Assembly (NCBI GenBank): GCA_964530695.1
Contig: CAZGYQ010000066.1
Span: 1-20,120, forward strand
DNA from: VFBF01 sp964530695
GTDB lineage: Bacteria > Pseudomonadota > Alphaproteobacteria > Caulobacterales > Aquidulcibacteraceae
Length of the DNA stretch: 20,120 nt
Reading direction: 5' to 3'
Below the pieces are notes generated by a model. The model had not been told where the DNA came from, ran no database searches, and saw only the letters and a program-made list of their open reading frames with translations. Positions 6,993 to 14,733 of the stretch are shown here, in pieces; position 1 is the first letter of the stretch, and each line of letters starts with the position of its first letter. Both the position numbers and the translations under genes were made by a program.

Positions 6993-7199
6993 TCAGGCCC
7001 TCTCGTCGCGGACGAGCCCCTTGGGCGGGTGCGGCTCGGCGATGGCGTATGAGGGGGCGACCCGGTCGCGCGGCAGGGAAAGCCCCGCCACCTGGGCGAC
7101 GAACGCGGCCGCGTAGAACCTGGCCTTGGCGCCGGCGTCGCCCGCGCGCCGGCCAAACCGGTTCTGATCGATGCGGACGGGGACACGGCGGTCGGTCAT
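6993..7199 (-). CDS. Small hypothetical protein, 68 aa
   Basis: This 68-residue basic protein (MTDRRVPVRIDQNRFGRRAG at the start, ending GLVRDERA) fills the space between phaR and the acyl-CoA dehydrogenase. I do not recognise it. Support comes from codon use: about 93 percent of third positions are G or C, as in the surrounding genes, and the frame fits the gap without overlap. No strong ribosome-binding site is visible before the ATG, and no signal peptide, membrane helix or cysteine is present. It may be co-transcribed with the 21-codon ORF that follows it. Confidence 0.5.
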   Translation of the reverse strand: MTDRRVPVRIDQNRFGRRAGDAGAKARFYAAAFVAQVAGLSLPRDRVAPSYAIAEPHPPKGLVRDERA

Positions 7200-7260
7200 G
7201 ACCGCGACGATGCAACGCCCAGGCCAGATGGTTTCGACGGCGTTAGGTATGTCCGGGGAG

Positions 7261-7881
7261 TCAGGGCTTGCGCTTGCCGGAGAGCTGGTCGAGCTGGCGC
7301 TGCATGGCTTCCATCTGGCGCTTCAGATCGCCGATGTCGGCGTCCGGATCCTCGCCGGGCGGCGGCGGGGGCGGGGGCGTCTGGGCCGCGAAGGGGGCCC
7401 ACAGGCGCATGGCCTGCTCGAACATCGCCATGTTGGCCTTGGCCTGGTCCTCGAAGGCGCCGATGGGACCCTTGCCGACCCAGGTCTTGGTCAGCTGGTC
7501 GCGCCACTGGTCCTGGGCGGAGGAGAAGCGCTCCATGCTCATTTCCAGATAGGCTGGCAGGAAGCCCTGCATGCTGTCGCCGTAGAAGCGGATCAGGCGG
7601 CGCAGGAACTGGACGGGCAGCAGGTTCTGACCCTGCTTGCTCTCTTCCTCGAAGATGATCTGGGTCAGGACGCTGCGGGTGATGTCATCGTTGGTCTTGG
7701 CGTCCAGCACGGTGAAATCGACCCCCGAGCGCACCATTTCGCTGAGATGGTCGAGGGTGACGTAGGCGCTGGTGGCCGTATTGTAGAGCCGCCGGTTCGC
7801 GTACTTCTTGATGATGACTGGTCCGGCCGTCGCGCCGCTCTTGCCTTCCTTCGGGCTCTCGTTCGGGGTCTCGTCTGCCAC
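7261..7881 (-). CDS. phaR: Polyhydroxyalkanoate synthesis repressor PhaR
   Basis: PhaR binds DNA and PHA/PHB granules, derepressing phasin and synthesis genes when polymer accumulates. The N-terminal PHB/PHA accumulation regulator domain is clear: IKKYANRRLYNTATSAYVTL, then LSEMVRSGVDFTVLDAKTND and ITRSVLTQIIFEEES. A PHB_acc segment (FLRRLIRFYGDSMQGFLPAY) follows, then a seven-proline linker and a C-terminal coiled-coil-like stretch (IGDLKRQMEAMQRQLDQL). I chose GTG 7881 because AAGGAA lies eight bases upstream. An in-frame GTG at 7902 would add seven residues and lacks such a site. The product is 206 residues. It is divergent from the phaA thiolase gene, the usual regulatory neighbourhood. 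Confidence 0.94.
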   Translation of the reverse strand: MADETPNESPKEGKSGATAGPVIIKKYANRRLYNTATSAYVTLDHLSEMVRSGVDFTVLDAKTNDDITRSVLTQIIFEEESKQGQNLLPVQFLRRLIRFYGDSMQGFLPAYLEMSMERFSSAQDQWRDQLTKTWVGKGPIGAFEDQAKANMAMFEQAMRLWAPFAAQTPPPPPPPGEDPDADIGDLKRQMEAMQRQLDQLSGKRKP

Positions 7882-7945
7882 AGTCGGGTTTCCTTGGCGC
7901 ACACGCCGGGTTGGAAGTTGACTCCAGCGTCGCCTTTCAGCCCCC

Positions 7946-8017
7946 GCAATGCAAGGTCGCTCCGCTGCAGCGCGATATGAAACGGGACTGCTTCCCTTCC
8001 CCCGCGCACTGTTGCAC
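7946..8017. promoter_or_regulatory. phaR-phaA divergent control region, TGC-rich
   Basis: The 175 bases between phaR and phaA contain the 10-bp palindrome CGCTGCAGCG at 7963-7972, GCAATGCAA at 7946-7954 and an oppositely oriented TTGCA at 8012-8016. PhaR proteins of related bacteria are known to bind TGC-rich, CTGC/GCAG-type sequences, so these are plausible operators. No clean -35/-10 pair was found. Operator function is inference. Confidence 0.35.
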
Positions 8018-8056
8018 TACTTCGCCACCGAAATTCACCCTGTTGGAGCGAACCAC

Positions 8057-9226
<1,170 letters not shown>

Positions 9227-9327
9227 CGCGACAGGGACGCAAAACCGACGCGCGAAATCGCTAGAAGCGCAAATTGCTGAGGATCGGCGTCCATGGGAGG
9301 GCGCTACTGTCAGGAGGGAACAAGGTC

Positions 9328-9945
9328 ATGAAGATGAAACTGCTGCTCGCGGCGTCCGCGCTGCTCGCGCTCACGGCGTGCGACAAGATCGGCCTGTCGC
9401 AGAAGGCCGAAACGCCTGTCGCGGAAGCGCCCGCCGCGCCGGCGCCGCCGACGGCGGAAGAAGCCGCCGCGATCCTGGCGAAGTTGGGCACGGCTTATGC
9501 TTCGGGCGATCCCGTCCAGATCGCGGCGCTCTACTCGACCGATGCGGTCATGCTGTCGACGTCCACGAACGACGTGATCAAGACGGGCGCCACCGTGCTG
9601 GCCGACGCGACGGAGTTCACCAAACTGCAGGCGACGGTCGTCCCCAACGCGCAGGAAGTGCAGGTGCTCGACGCCGACACCATCGTCGCGACGTCGATCG
9701 TCACGCTCGACTTCAAGAAGAACAATCGTGCGACGTGGCAGGTCGTCCGCGTTACGCAGGTCCTGCAGAAGCAGCCCGACGGAAACTGGCTGATCGTGAA
9801 CGAACACTTCGCCGGAACGCCGAAGCCGGTGGCGGCGCGTCTGCCGGCGCTGGTCGGCGCCGCCACGGCCGAGCAGGCCGACGCGCCGCCGCTGGGATCG
9901 GCCACGCCGAACCCAACTGCGCCGCCCGCGCCGGAAAAGAAGTAG
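9328..9945 (+). CDS. SnoaL/NTF2-like lipoprotein
   Basis: The product of 205 residues starts with a lipoprotein signal, MKMKLLLAASALLALTAC, with the lipobox Cys at 18. After a Pro/Ala-rich linker, residues about 45-165 look like an NTF2-like (DUF4440/SnoaL) domain. Typical features are AAAILAKLGTAYASGDPVQI, ALYSTDAVML, a central TIVATSIVTLDF strand and a final VLQKQPDGNWLIVNEHFAG. The tail is Pro/Ala-rich. Function is unknown; such domains can bind small ligands. ATG 9328 is chosen for AGGAGG and AAGG just upstream; an upstream in-frame ATG at 9274 would spoil the signal peptide. A strong terminator follows. It is 101 bases after phaA and probably separate. Confidence 0.8.
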   Translation: MKMKLLLAASALLALTACDKIGLSQKAETPVAEAPAAPAPPTAEEAAAILAKLGTAYASGDPVQIAALYSTDAVMLSTSTNDVIKTGATVLADATEFTKLQATVVPNAQEVQVLDADTIVATSIVTLDFKKNNRATWQVVRVTQVLQKQPDGNWLIVNEHFAGTPKPVAARLPALVGAATAEQADAPPLGSATPNPTAPPAPEKK

Positions 9946-9952
9946 GTTGATC

Positions 9953-9982
9953 AGCCCCGCTCTCGAAAGGAGCGGGGCTTTT
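9953..9982 (+). terminator. Rho-independent terminator after lipoprotein gene
   Basis: A perfect 10-bp GC-rich stem, AGCCCCGCTC (9953-9962) with GAGCGGGGCT (9970-9979), encloses a 7-base loop and runs into TTTT. It begins eight bases after the lipoprotein stop. The next gene converges from the other strand and ends at 9987. No T-tract follows the stem in the minus direction, so the terminator mainly serves the plus strand. Confidence 0.88.
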
Positions 9983-9986
9983 CATT

Positions 9987-10370
9987 TCAGACCGTGATCT
10001 GCGTCTGCAACACAAGTGCGATGGGCTTGCCGGCGTCATTGATGATCCGCGTGCTCCACACGGACGTCTTCTTGCCGACGTGAACCGGCGTCGTCTCGCC
10101 GGTGATGGTCATGCCGGCCGGGGCGGGGCCAAGAAAATTCGTCTTGCTCTCGAGCGTCGTGGTGCGCGTGCCAGGTTCGAGATTGAGGAAGCCGCCGATG
10201 GCGCCGAGCGCATCGGCGAACGCCATGATCGCGCCGCCGTGGATGATCCCGCCGGCGGTGCACAGATCATCCCGCACGACGAGCTTGCCGATCACGCGCT
10301 CCTTCGACGCCTCGGTGACTTCTACACCCATCAGTTTCGCGAACGGCATCGAGTCGGCGAGATCGGTCAT
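9987..10370 (-). CDS. PaaI-family hotdog-fold thioesterase
   Basis: The 127-residue single hotdog domain hydrolyses acyl-CoA thioesters in this family. The central helix signature GGIIHGGAIMAFADALGAIG is clear. His44 lies in the HGG motif and Asp53 at the position often catalytic. The C-terminal half (TTTLESKTNFLGPAPAG, then GKKTSVWSTRI) matches PaaI/DUF4442-like enzymes. ATG 10370 has GGAGG seven bases upstream; the longer open frame from 10427 is not needed. It lies 57 bases after the symporter gene on the same strand and may be transcribed with it. The substrate is unknown; aryl- or medium-chain acyl-CoA are possible. Confidence 0.9.
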   Translation of the reverse strand: MTDLADSMPFAKLMGVEVTEASKERVIGKLVVRDDLCTAGGIIHGGAIMAFADALGAIGGFLNLEPGTRTTTLESKTNFLGPAPAGMTITGETTPVHVGKKTSVWSTRIINDAGKPIALVLQTQITV

Positions 10371-10427
10371 GGCGGTCCTCCGGCGCGGGCTCTGCGGCCC
10401 TTTGATCCGTTGCCATCTCAGGCGCAA

Positions 10428-11687
10428 TCAGGCCGCAGGTAAAGCGTCCTTCGCGCTTGACTGCCGGTTCACCAGGGCCGTGGCCATCACGTCGCCGGCG
10501 ACATTGCCGATGGTGCGGAAGATGTCCGGCACGACCTCCACGGCGATGAGGACGCCAAGAATTTCCAGCGGCGCGCCGAGCGCCACGCAGATCGGCGCCA
10601 TCGAGACGATGAACGAGACCTGTCCGGGCAGGCCGACGGCAGCCACGCTGACCGCGAAGGACACGACGATGGCGGTGATCATCTGCGGCGCCGAAGGTTC
10701 GATGCCGTAGAGGTGCGTGATGAAGTAGGCGACGGCGAGATTGGCCACGGGGCTCGTGAAGCGGAACACCGCCACCGCCAGCGGCAGCACGAGATCGGTG
10801 ATCTGCGCCGGAATGCCGAGCACGCCGCGCGTGCTTTCGAGCATCGCGGGCAGGGACGCGAGCGAGGACTGCGTGGAGAAGGCCACCGCCGTCACCGGCG
10901 CCATCGCGCGCGCGAACGTCGCCAGCGGCACGCGCGCCACAAGGACCGCGAGCACCCACGCGACAAAGATGATTCCGATCGTCACCAGCGAGACGATTGT
11001 CACGTACTGCGCCAACACGCCCGCCGCGCCGAAGCCGGCGCGCAAGCCCACGCCGAGCGACAGCGCAAACACGCCGACAGGTCCCGCCAGCAGCACCCAG
11101 TGCACGATGACGATCATCGTTTCGCCCACCGCGCGGAAGAAGGTCACCAGCGGATCGCGCAATTTCGCTTCAAGGCGCGTCGCGGCGAATCCGAAGAAGA
11201 CCGCGAACACCACGAGCGGCAGCACGGCGTCGTCGGCGGCGGCCTTCACGGCGTTCGATGGCGCGAGTGACTTGATCCAGTCGCCGAAGCCCGGCGGCTT
11301 CAGGTTCGCGAGGTCGGGCGCGCTGACCCCGGCCACGAATGTCGTTGCCGCGCCGCGGTCGACAGGCCAGAGCGCGAGCATGCCTTCCACGGCGACCGTC
11401 GCATAGATCGCCGCGCCGAAGATCAGCACCGTGAAGAGAATGAGCGCGCGCACCGCAAGGCGCCCCGTGGCGGCGGCGTCCGCCACGGAAGCAATTCCCG
11501 TCACGAGGATCGCGAAGATGAGCGGCACGACCGTCATCCGCAGCGCATTCAGCCACAATGCGCCGAACGCCTCCACGACATTCGCCGCCGCGATCACTTG
11601 CGCCGAGCCGCTTGCCTGCAGCCATGCGCCAAACCCGAGCCCGAGGAGAAGCGCAATGAGCACGCGCGCGCTGAGCGATTTGAGCAT
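10428..11687 (-). CDS. Dicarboxylate/amino acid:cation symporter (DAACS)
   Basis: This 419-residue transporter belongs to the GltP/DctA/GltPh fold. It has about eight membrane helices and two re-entrant hairpins. The first hairpin reads AFSTQSSLASLPAM, a variant of the serine-rich motif. The second includes AVGLPGQVSFIVSMAP. The last helix keeps the substrate-site pattern D-x2-RT-x2-NV-x-GD (PDIFRTIGNVAGDVMA). The usual NMDGT sodium-site motif of helix 7 is replaced by RFTSPVAN. ATG 11687 follows GGGAG. The substrate is likely a carboxylate or acidic amino acid. The changed motif makes coupling to sodium uncertain; proton coupling is an alternative. Confidence 0.92.
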   Translation of the reverse strand: MLKSLSARVLIALLLGLGFGAWLQASGSAQVIAAANVVEAFGALWLNALRMTVVPLIFAILVTGIASVADAAATGRLAVRALILFTVLIFGAAIYATVAVEGMLALWPVDRGAATTFVAGVSAPDLANLKPPGFGDWIKSLAPSNAVKAAADDAVLPLVVFAVFFGFAATRLEAKLRDPLVTFFRAVGETMIVIVHWVLLAGPVGVFALSLGVGLRAGFGAAGVLAQYVTIVSLVTIGIIFVAWVLAVLVARVPLATFARAMAPVTAVAFSTQSSLASLPAMLESTRGVLGIPAQITDLVLPLAVAVFRFTSPVANLAVAYFITHLYGIEPSAPQMITAIVVSFAVSVAAVGLPGQVSFIVSMAPICVALGAPLEILGVLIAVEVVPDIFRTIGNVAGDVMATALVNRQSSAKDALPAA

Positions 11688-11701
11688 GGGGTCTCCCTGA
11701 A

Positions 11702-11773
11702 CCGGCCCCGGGACCGGCGACCGCTCTGCCTAAAGGGACGGGGCCGGCATGCAAACCCGATTCGCGGATTTGC
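11702..11773. repeat. Two inverted repeats between cheR and symporter
   Basis: CCGGCCCCG (11702-11710) pairs perfectly with CGGGGCCGG (11739-11747) across 28 bases. GCAAACCCG (11751-11759) pairs with CGGATTTGC (11765-11773) with one mismatch around a 5-base loop. The first lies in the leader of the symporter gene. The second lies just past the cheR stop but has no T-tract, so it is at most a weak terminator. The roles are inference. Confidence 0.4.
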
Positions 11774-11787
11774 AGGGCTGGGCCCGG

Positions 11788-12624
11788 TTACGCCGCCTGC
11801 AGCGCGCCCGTCCGGCGGGCGTGGAAACCACGGCCGTGAGCCGTCGCGGCGAAGGCGTCCGTGACGCCGGAAGTCGTCTCGTCAGCGCCGAGCACCAGAA
11901 CGGCGTCGTCGTTCATCTGCGCGGCGACCTTCTCGAGCGTCGCGTGCTTCGTCGCGGGGTCGAAATAGGACAGCACGTTGCGGCACACGATGATGTCGAA
12001 CTTGCCGAGCGGGCGCAGGTCGTCGAGCAGGTTGAACCGCTGGAAACGGACCATCGCGCGGATGCGGTCGGCGATGCGCCAGAGGTCGCCGGCTTTTTCG
12101 AAGTGACGCAGCAGCATCCGGATCGGCAGGCCGCGCTGCACTTCGAACTGCGAATAAAGTCCCGCGCGCGCCTTTTCGAGCACGCGTTCGGAGATGTCCG
12201 TGGCGACGATCTCGATGTCGCCGCCGCGCCCCTCGGCGCGCATCTCGTCGATCATCATGGCGATGGAGAACGGCTCCTGCCCCGTGGAGGACGCCGCGCA
12301 CCAGATGCGGATTTTCTCGTGTCCGCGGGCGCGAAGAAGTTGCGGAATCACGCGATCGCGGAGGGCGTGGAACGGCGCGCGGTCGCGGAAGAAGCTTGTT
12401 TCGTTGGTCAGCAGCGCGTCGGAAATCTGCCACGTCAGGCGCTCGTCACGGCGCAGGCGCGCCGCCGTCGAGAGTTCGCTGACGCTGCCGAGGTTTTCGC
12501 GCCGGGCGATCGGCGCTAGGCGCGTCTCGATGAGATAGGCCTGGTCGACGTCAAGCACGAGGCCCGAGCGCGCCTTTACTTCACGGGCGATGAAGTTGAA
12601 GTCCGCCTCCGGCAACATGCTCAT
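11788..12624 (-). CDS. cheR: CheR-type protein-glutamate O-methyltransferase
   Basis: CheR methylates glutamates of chemoreceptors with S-adenosylmethionine. The 278-residue protein has the N-terminal alpha domain, LTNETSFFRDRAPFHALRD, the SAM-binding IWCAASSTGQEPFSIAMMID, ATDISERVLEKARAGLYSQ, and FDIIVCRNVLSYFD. No C-terminal receptor-tethering pentapeptide (NWE/SF type) is seen; it ends TGALQAA. ATG 12624 overlaps the receiver gene stop as ATGA, so the two are coupled. No chemoreceptor, CheA, CheW or CheB is in the window. The pair may therefore work with ChpT or an orphan receptor rather than a complete local chemotaxis system. Confidence 0.93.
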   Translation of the reverse strand: MSMLPEADFNFIAREVKARSGLVLDVDQAYLIETRLAPIARRENLGSVSELSTAARLRRDERLTWQISDALLTNETSFFRDRAPFHALRDRVIPQLLRARGHEKIRIWCAASSTGQEPFSIAMMIDEMRAEGRGGDIEIVATDISERVLEKARAGLYSQFEVQRGLPIRMLLRHFEKAGDLWRIADRIRAMVRFQRFNLLDDLRPLGKFDIIVCRNVLSYFDPATKHATLEKVAAQMNDDAVLVLGADETTSGVTDAFAATAHGRGFHARRTGALQAA

Positions 12625-13001
12625 GCCGCCTCCTGCGCCAGGATTCCGGCGTCGATGAACTTGGATTGCAGGATGTCGCCGTCAAAGGGCTTCATGATGT
12701 ATTCGTTGGCGCCGGCCTTGATGGCCTCTGAAATGTGCTCGACATCGTTTTCCGTGGTGCAGAACACCACGATCGGCGCATCTCCGCCGCGTTCGCGACG
12801 CAGCTGGCGCAAGAAATCGATCCCGGTCATCACCGGCATGTTCCAGTCGAGCAGGATCGCGTCCGGCATTTCCTTGCGGCACGCGGCCAGCGCTTCAATG
12901 CCGTCGGCGGCCTCGTCCACATGGAACGCAAGGTCCTCCAGGATGCGGCGGGCGACTTTGCGGATAACGCGGCTGTCGTCGACGACGAGGCAGGTCTTCA
13001 T
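12621..13001 (-). CDS. CheY-like single-domain response regulator
   Basis: This 126-residue receiver has all phosphorylation residues: acidic pair Asp8/Asp9, phospho-acceptor Asp52 in LLDWNMPVMTG, switch Thr82 in VVFCTTEND and Lys104 in YIMKPF. It has no output domain. ATG 13001 fits the start of the domain (MKTCLVVDDSRVIRKVARRI); the longer open frame overlaps chpT and is rejected. It lies between chpT and cheR and overlaps cheR by four bases. The neighbourhood suggests phosphotransfer from ChpT or a chemotaxis kinase. I recall a similar chpT-cheY-cheR arrangement in Caulobacter, but cannot check it here. Confidence 0.93.
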   Translation of the reverse strand: MKTCLVVDDSRVIRKVARRILEDLAFHVDEAADGIEALAACRKEMPDAILLDWNMPVMTGIDFLRQLRRERGGDAPIVVFCTTENDVEHISEAIKAGANEYIMKPFDGDILQSKFIDAGILAQEAA

Positions 13002-13075
13002 GGAATTCTCGCTCAGGGCGCGCCGAATCGCGATCCCACCCGGTCGACCTTTGCGCAACAGCCTTTGCAAGTTGG

Positions 13076-13090
13076 TTAACGCGGTGTTGA
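13076..13090 (-). promoter_or_regulatory. Candidate CtrA box upstream of cheY-like gene
   Basis: On the minus strand TCAA-N7-TTAA followed by C matches the CtrA consensus TTAA-N7-TTAAC with one mismatch. It lies 75-89 bases before the receiver start, in the only sizeable gap between chpT and the receiver. A GANTC site (GAATC, 13025-13029) is nearby. The match is visible; binding is inference. Confidence 0.35.
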
Positions 13091-13102
13091 ATTCGCGCGC
13101 TG

Positions 13103-13753
13103 TCAGAGCATCCGGAATTGAGGCGAACGCAGCACGAGGTCGACTGACCCTTCGCCTGTCTGCGATACGATCTCGACGCCGGTCTGGCGCGCGAGAATGC
13201 CAGTAAGGAGGGGCTGCACCACCGGGCCCGGATAGCCGTCTTCGGGGAGATCGCCGTTCAGCGCCGCCAGCGTCGCCGGGCGCACGCCTGCGCGCTGGCC
13301 GGTGCAGGTCAGGCGTATCTCGGCGGCTTCCCCGACGCGCTCGGCGTCCACCACCACCACGCCGCCCTTGGGCAGACACTCGTTGGCGATGAACAGGGCG
13401 TTCATGAACACCTTCAGCGACGCCCGCGGCAGGATCATCGCCGGCGCGCGCCACTCAAGCGCGGGCTTGAGCGCGCCATAGAGCTTCTCGGCCGTCGCCT
13501 TCGCCTCATCGAGGCGCCCGTCGCCGTCGCCGCCGGCCGCGCCGCCGCCAGCAAAGGCGAAGCGGAAGAACTCCAGCTTGGCCCATGCCTTCGCGACGCC
13601 GTGCTCCATGAGCGCAATGGCGTCGGCGTTCTTGCCGGCCGCGTCGTTCTCCTTGAGCATGTCGAGGCCCTGGATCAGCGCGTTCATGGGCTCGGCCATG
13701 TCGTGGCAGACACGCGATGCGACAAGCGCAGCCAGGCGCGGACCTTCGATCAT
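13103..13753 (-). CDS. chpT: Histidine phosphotransferase ChpT
   Basis: ChpT passes phosphate from the hybrid kinase CckA to the response regulators CtrA and CpdR, controlling the alphaproteobacterial cell cycle. The 216-residue protein has the dimeric HPTransfase layout. The N-terminal four-helix-bundle part carries LVASRVCHDMAEPMNALIQG with phospho-acceptor His17. A degenerate ATPase-like domain follows, with ALEWRAPAMILPRASLKVFM, CLPKGGVVVV and the GYPGPVVQPLLTGILAR segment. The residues after HD (MAEPMNAL) differ somewhat from the common H-D-hydrophobic-x-S/A-P-x-G-A pattern. ATG 13753 follows GAGG. The same-strand ctrA end is only about 6 kb away. Confidence 0.9.
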   Translation of the reverse strand: MIEGPRLAALVASRVCHDMAEPMNALIQGLDMLKENDAAGKNADAIALMEHGVAKAWAKLEFFRFAFAGGGAAGGDGDGRLDEAKATAEKLYGALKPALEWRAPAMILPRASLKVFMNALFIANECLPKGGVVVVDAERVGEAAEIRLTCTGQRAGVRPATLAALNGDLPEDGYPGPVVQPLLTGILARQTGVEIVSQTGEGSVDLVLRSPQFRML

Positions 13754-13787
13754 CGGGAAACCTCAAGCGACGAAAGGAGAGACTTAC

Positions 13788-13815
13788 CCGATTCGGCGCG
13801 CGCTGGGCCGATTCG
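13788..13815. promoter_or_regulatory. Tandem GANTC sites upstream of chpT
   Basis: CCGATTCG occurs twice (13788-13795 and 13808-13815), exactly 20 bases apart, inside the 81-base gap before chpT. Each copy contains GATTC, the GANTC target of the CcrM methyltransferase known from Caulobacter-type cell-cycle control. The repeat is seen; methylation-dependent regulation is inference. Confidence 0.4.
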
Positions 13816-13834
13816 TCTCAGCGCAGACTTGTTC

Positions 13835-14068
13835 TCAAGCCTCTCCATCGCGTCCGTCGACACGGTCATCGAAGCCCCGGCGCGAGCTGTAGAAGGACAG
13901 CGCCATCAGACCGCCGCCGAGCACGACCGCCAGCACCGCGCCGATGCCGATCACGACCCAGCCGAAAATGCCGATATCCACATGGGCGCTGCGCCAGGCC
14001 ATCACGATGGCGATGGCGGCGGCGACCAGGATGGCGCCGAGGACCGCGATGAGCGCGGCCGTCTTCAC
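13835..14068 (-). CDS. Small two-helix membrane protein, 77 aa
   Basis: From GTG 14068 a 77-residue protein reads KTAALIAVLGAILVAAAIAI after the start residue. A short loop follows (WRSAHVDIG), then a second helix (about residues 30-58), and a charged, Asp/Arg-rich cytoplasmic-looking tail (FDDRVDGRDGEA). I do not recognise the family. The GTG overlaps the ydbL stop as GTGA, so it is probably translated with ydbL, making it a fourth member of the ydbH-ynbE-ydbL operon. The longer open frame from 14182 lies inside ydbL and is rejected. A role beside the YdbH-YnbE bridge is an inference from position alone. Confidence 0.75.
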   Translation of the reverse strand: MKTAALIAVLGAILVAAAIAIVMAWRSAHVDIGIFGWVVIGIGAVLAVVLGGGLMALSFYSSRRGFDDRVDGRDGEA

Positions 14069-14463
14069 TGGGCGGGGGGACAGTACGTCGGCAGGGAGAC
14101 GGACCCGGCGTTGCGCCGCCAGCTGCCGCCCTGATCGCGGTACGAGGCGCCGACTGGCGTGTTCTTCGGCAGCAGCGTGCACGCGAACGAGCGCGCGTAC
14201 TCCTCGACGCTCACGCTGTTCTGCTGTGCGCGATCAGTATAGGTCGCGCGGCGGCGCAGGTTGAGCTGGTCCATCCGCGCGCGCGCGTCAGCCGCGACCG
14301 TCGCGCCATCCACCGTGGCGAGGTAGCCGTCGGCGGTCTCGCCGATCTTGTTCTCGTTGATCGCGGCGTTGAGGATCGGGTCCTCGATGGCGGCGGCGGG
14401 GCCGGCGACGGCGACCAGCGCAATTGCGGCGCAGGCGGCGACGATGAACAGGCGCGGTGTCAT
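14065..14463 (-). CDS. ydbL: YdbL family protein (DUF1318)
   Basis: This 132-residue secreted protein starts with a signal peptide ending near AGPAAA. The mature part matches DUF1318/YdbL: AINENKIGETADGYLATV, ARARMDQLNLRRRATYTDRA, then SVEEYARSFACTLLPKNTPVG and a basic C-terminal patch. In E. coli YdbL is a periplasmic partner of the YdbH-YnbE envelope bridge. ATG 14463 follows AAGGA and leaves a clean signal peptide. An alternative ATG at 14493 overlaps the ynbE stop (TGATG) and would add ten residues, so coupling from there is possible. The 3' end overlaps the next small membrane gene by four bases. Confidence 0.9.
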   Translation of the reverse strand: MTPRLFIVAACAAIALVAVAGPAAAIEDPILNAAINENKIGETADGYLATVDGATVAADARARMDQLNLRRRATYTDRAQQNSVSVEEYARSFACTLLPKNTPVGASYRDQGGSWRRNAGSVSLPTYCPPAQ

Positions 14464-14492
14464 CTCGCGAAATCCTTCCAAGTGGGAGCGCA

Positions 14493-14681
14493 TCAGAAGA
14501 TGTCCTGGTTCTGACGCAGGGTTTCCTGCACGTCGCGTTCGAGCTTCACGACGACTTCCTGACGGATGTTGACGTTGAGATTGATCTCGATCGGCTTGTC
14601 TGGAACCTCCACCCGGACCGTCGGCGTACAGGCGACCAGGGCCGTGATCGCCGCCAGCGCGGTCGCTTCCTTGCGTCCCAT
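14493..14681 (-). CDS. ynbE: YnbE-like lipoprotein
   Basis: A 62-residue lipoprotein: MGRKEATALAAITALVAC forms the signal with a lipobox Cys at 18. The mature part contains VEVPDKPIEINLNVNIRQEV and a charged C-terminal helix (KLERDVQETLRQNQDIF), matching YnbE in sequence style and length (about 61 residues in E. coli). YnbE is an outer-membrane lipoprotein that joins YdbH to form a beta-rich bridge between the membranes for phospholipid transport. ATG 14681 has GAGGAG eight bases upstream; the longer open frame from 14762 runs into ydbH and is rejected. Confidence 0.9.
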   Translation of the reverse strand: MGRKEATALAAITALVACTPTVRVEVPDKPIEINLNVNIRQEVVVKLERDVQETLRQNQDIF

Positions 14682-14733
14682 CCGTTCGCTCCTCGTGTTC
14701 CCGGGGCGTCGTCTCCGGCCCGGCGCTCCGCCC

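Noticed and set aside
5763..7052. A 429-codon plus-strand frame opposite the acyl-CoA dehydrogenase
   Set aside because: The minus-strand enzyme has full family motifs; this frame is His/Arg-rich with no domain and no ribosome-binding site.
7356..7385. GC-rich triplet-like repeat in phaR
   Set aside because: It encodes an in-frame seven-proline linker; no sign of a separate repeat element.
12621..13454. A 277-codon frame that would fuse sequence upstream to the CheY-like receiver
   Set aside because: The part before Met at 13001 is a shifted reading of chpT and the intergenic gap; the receiver is complete on its own.
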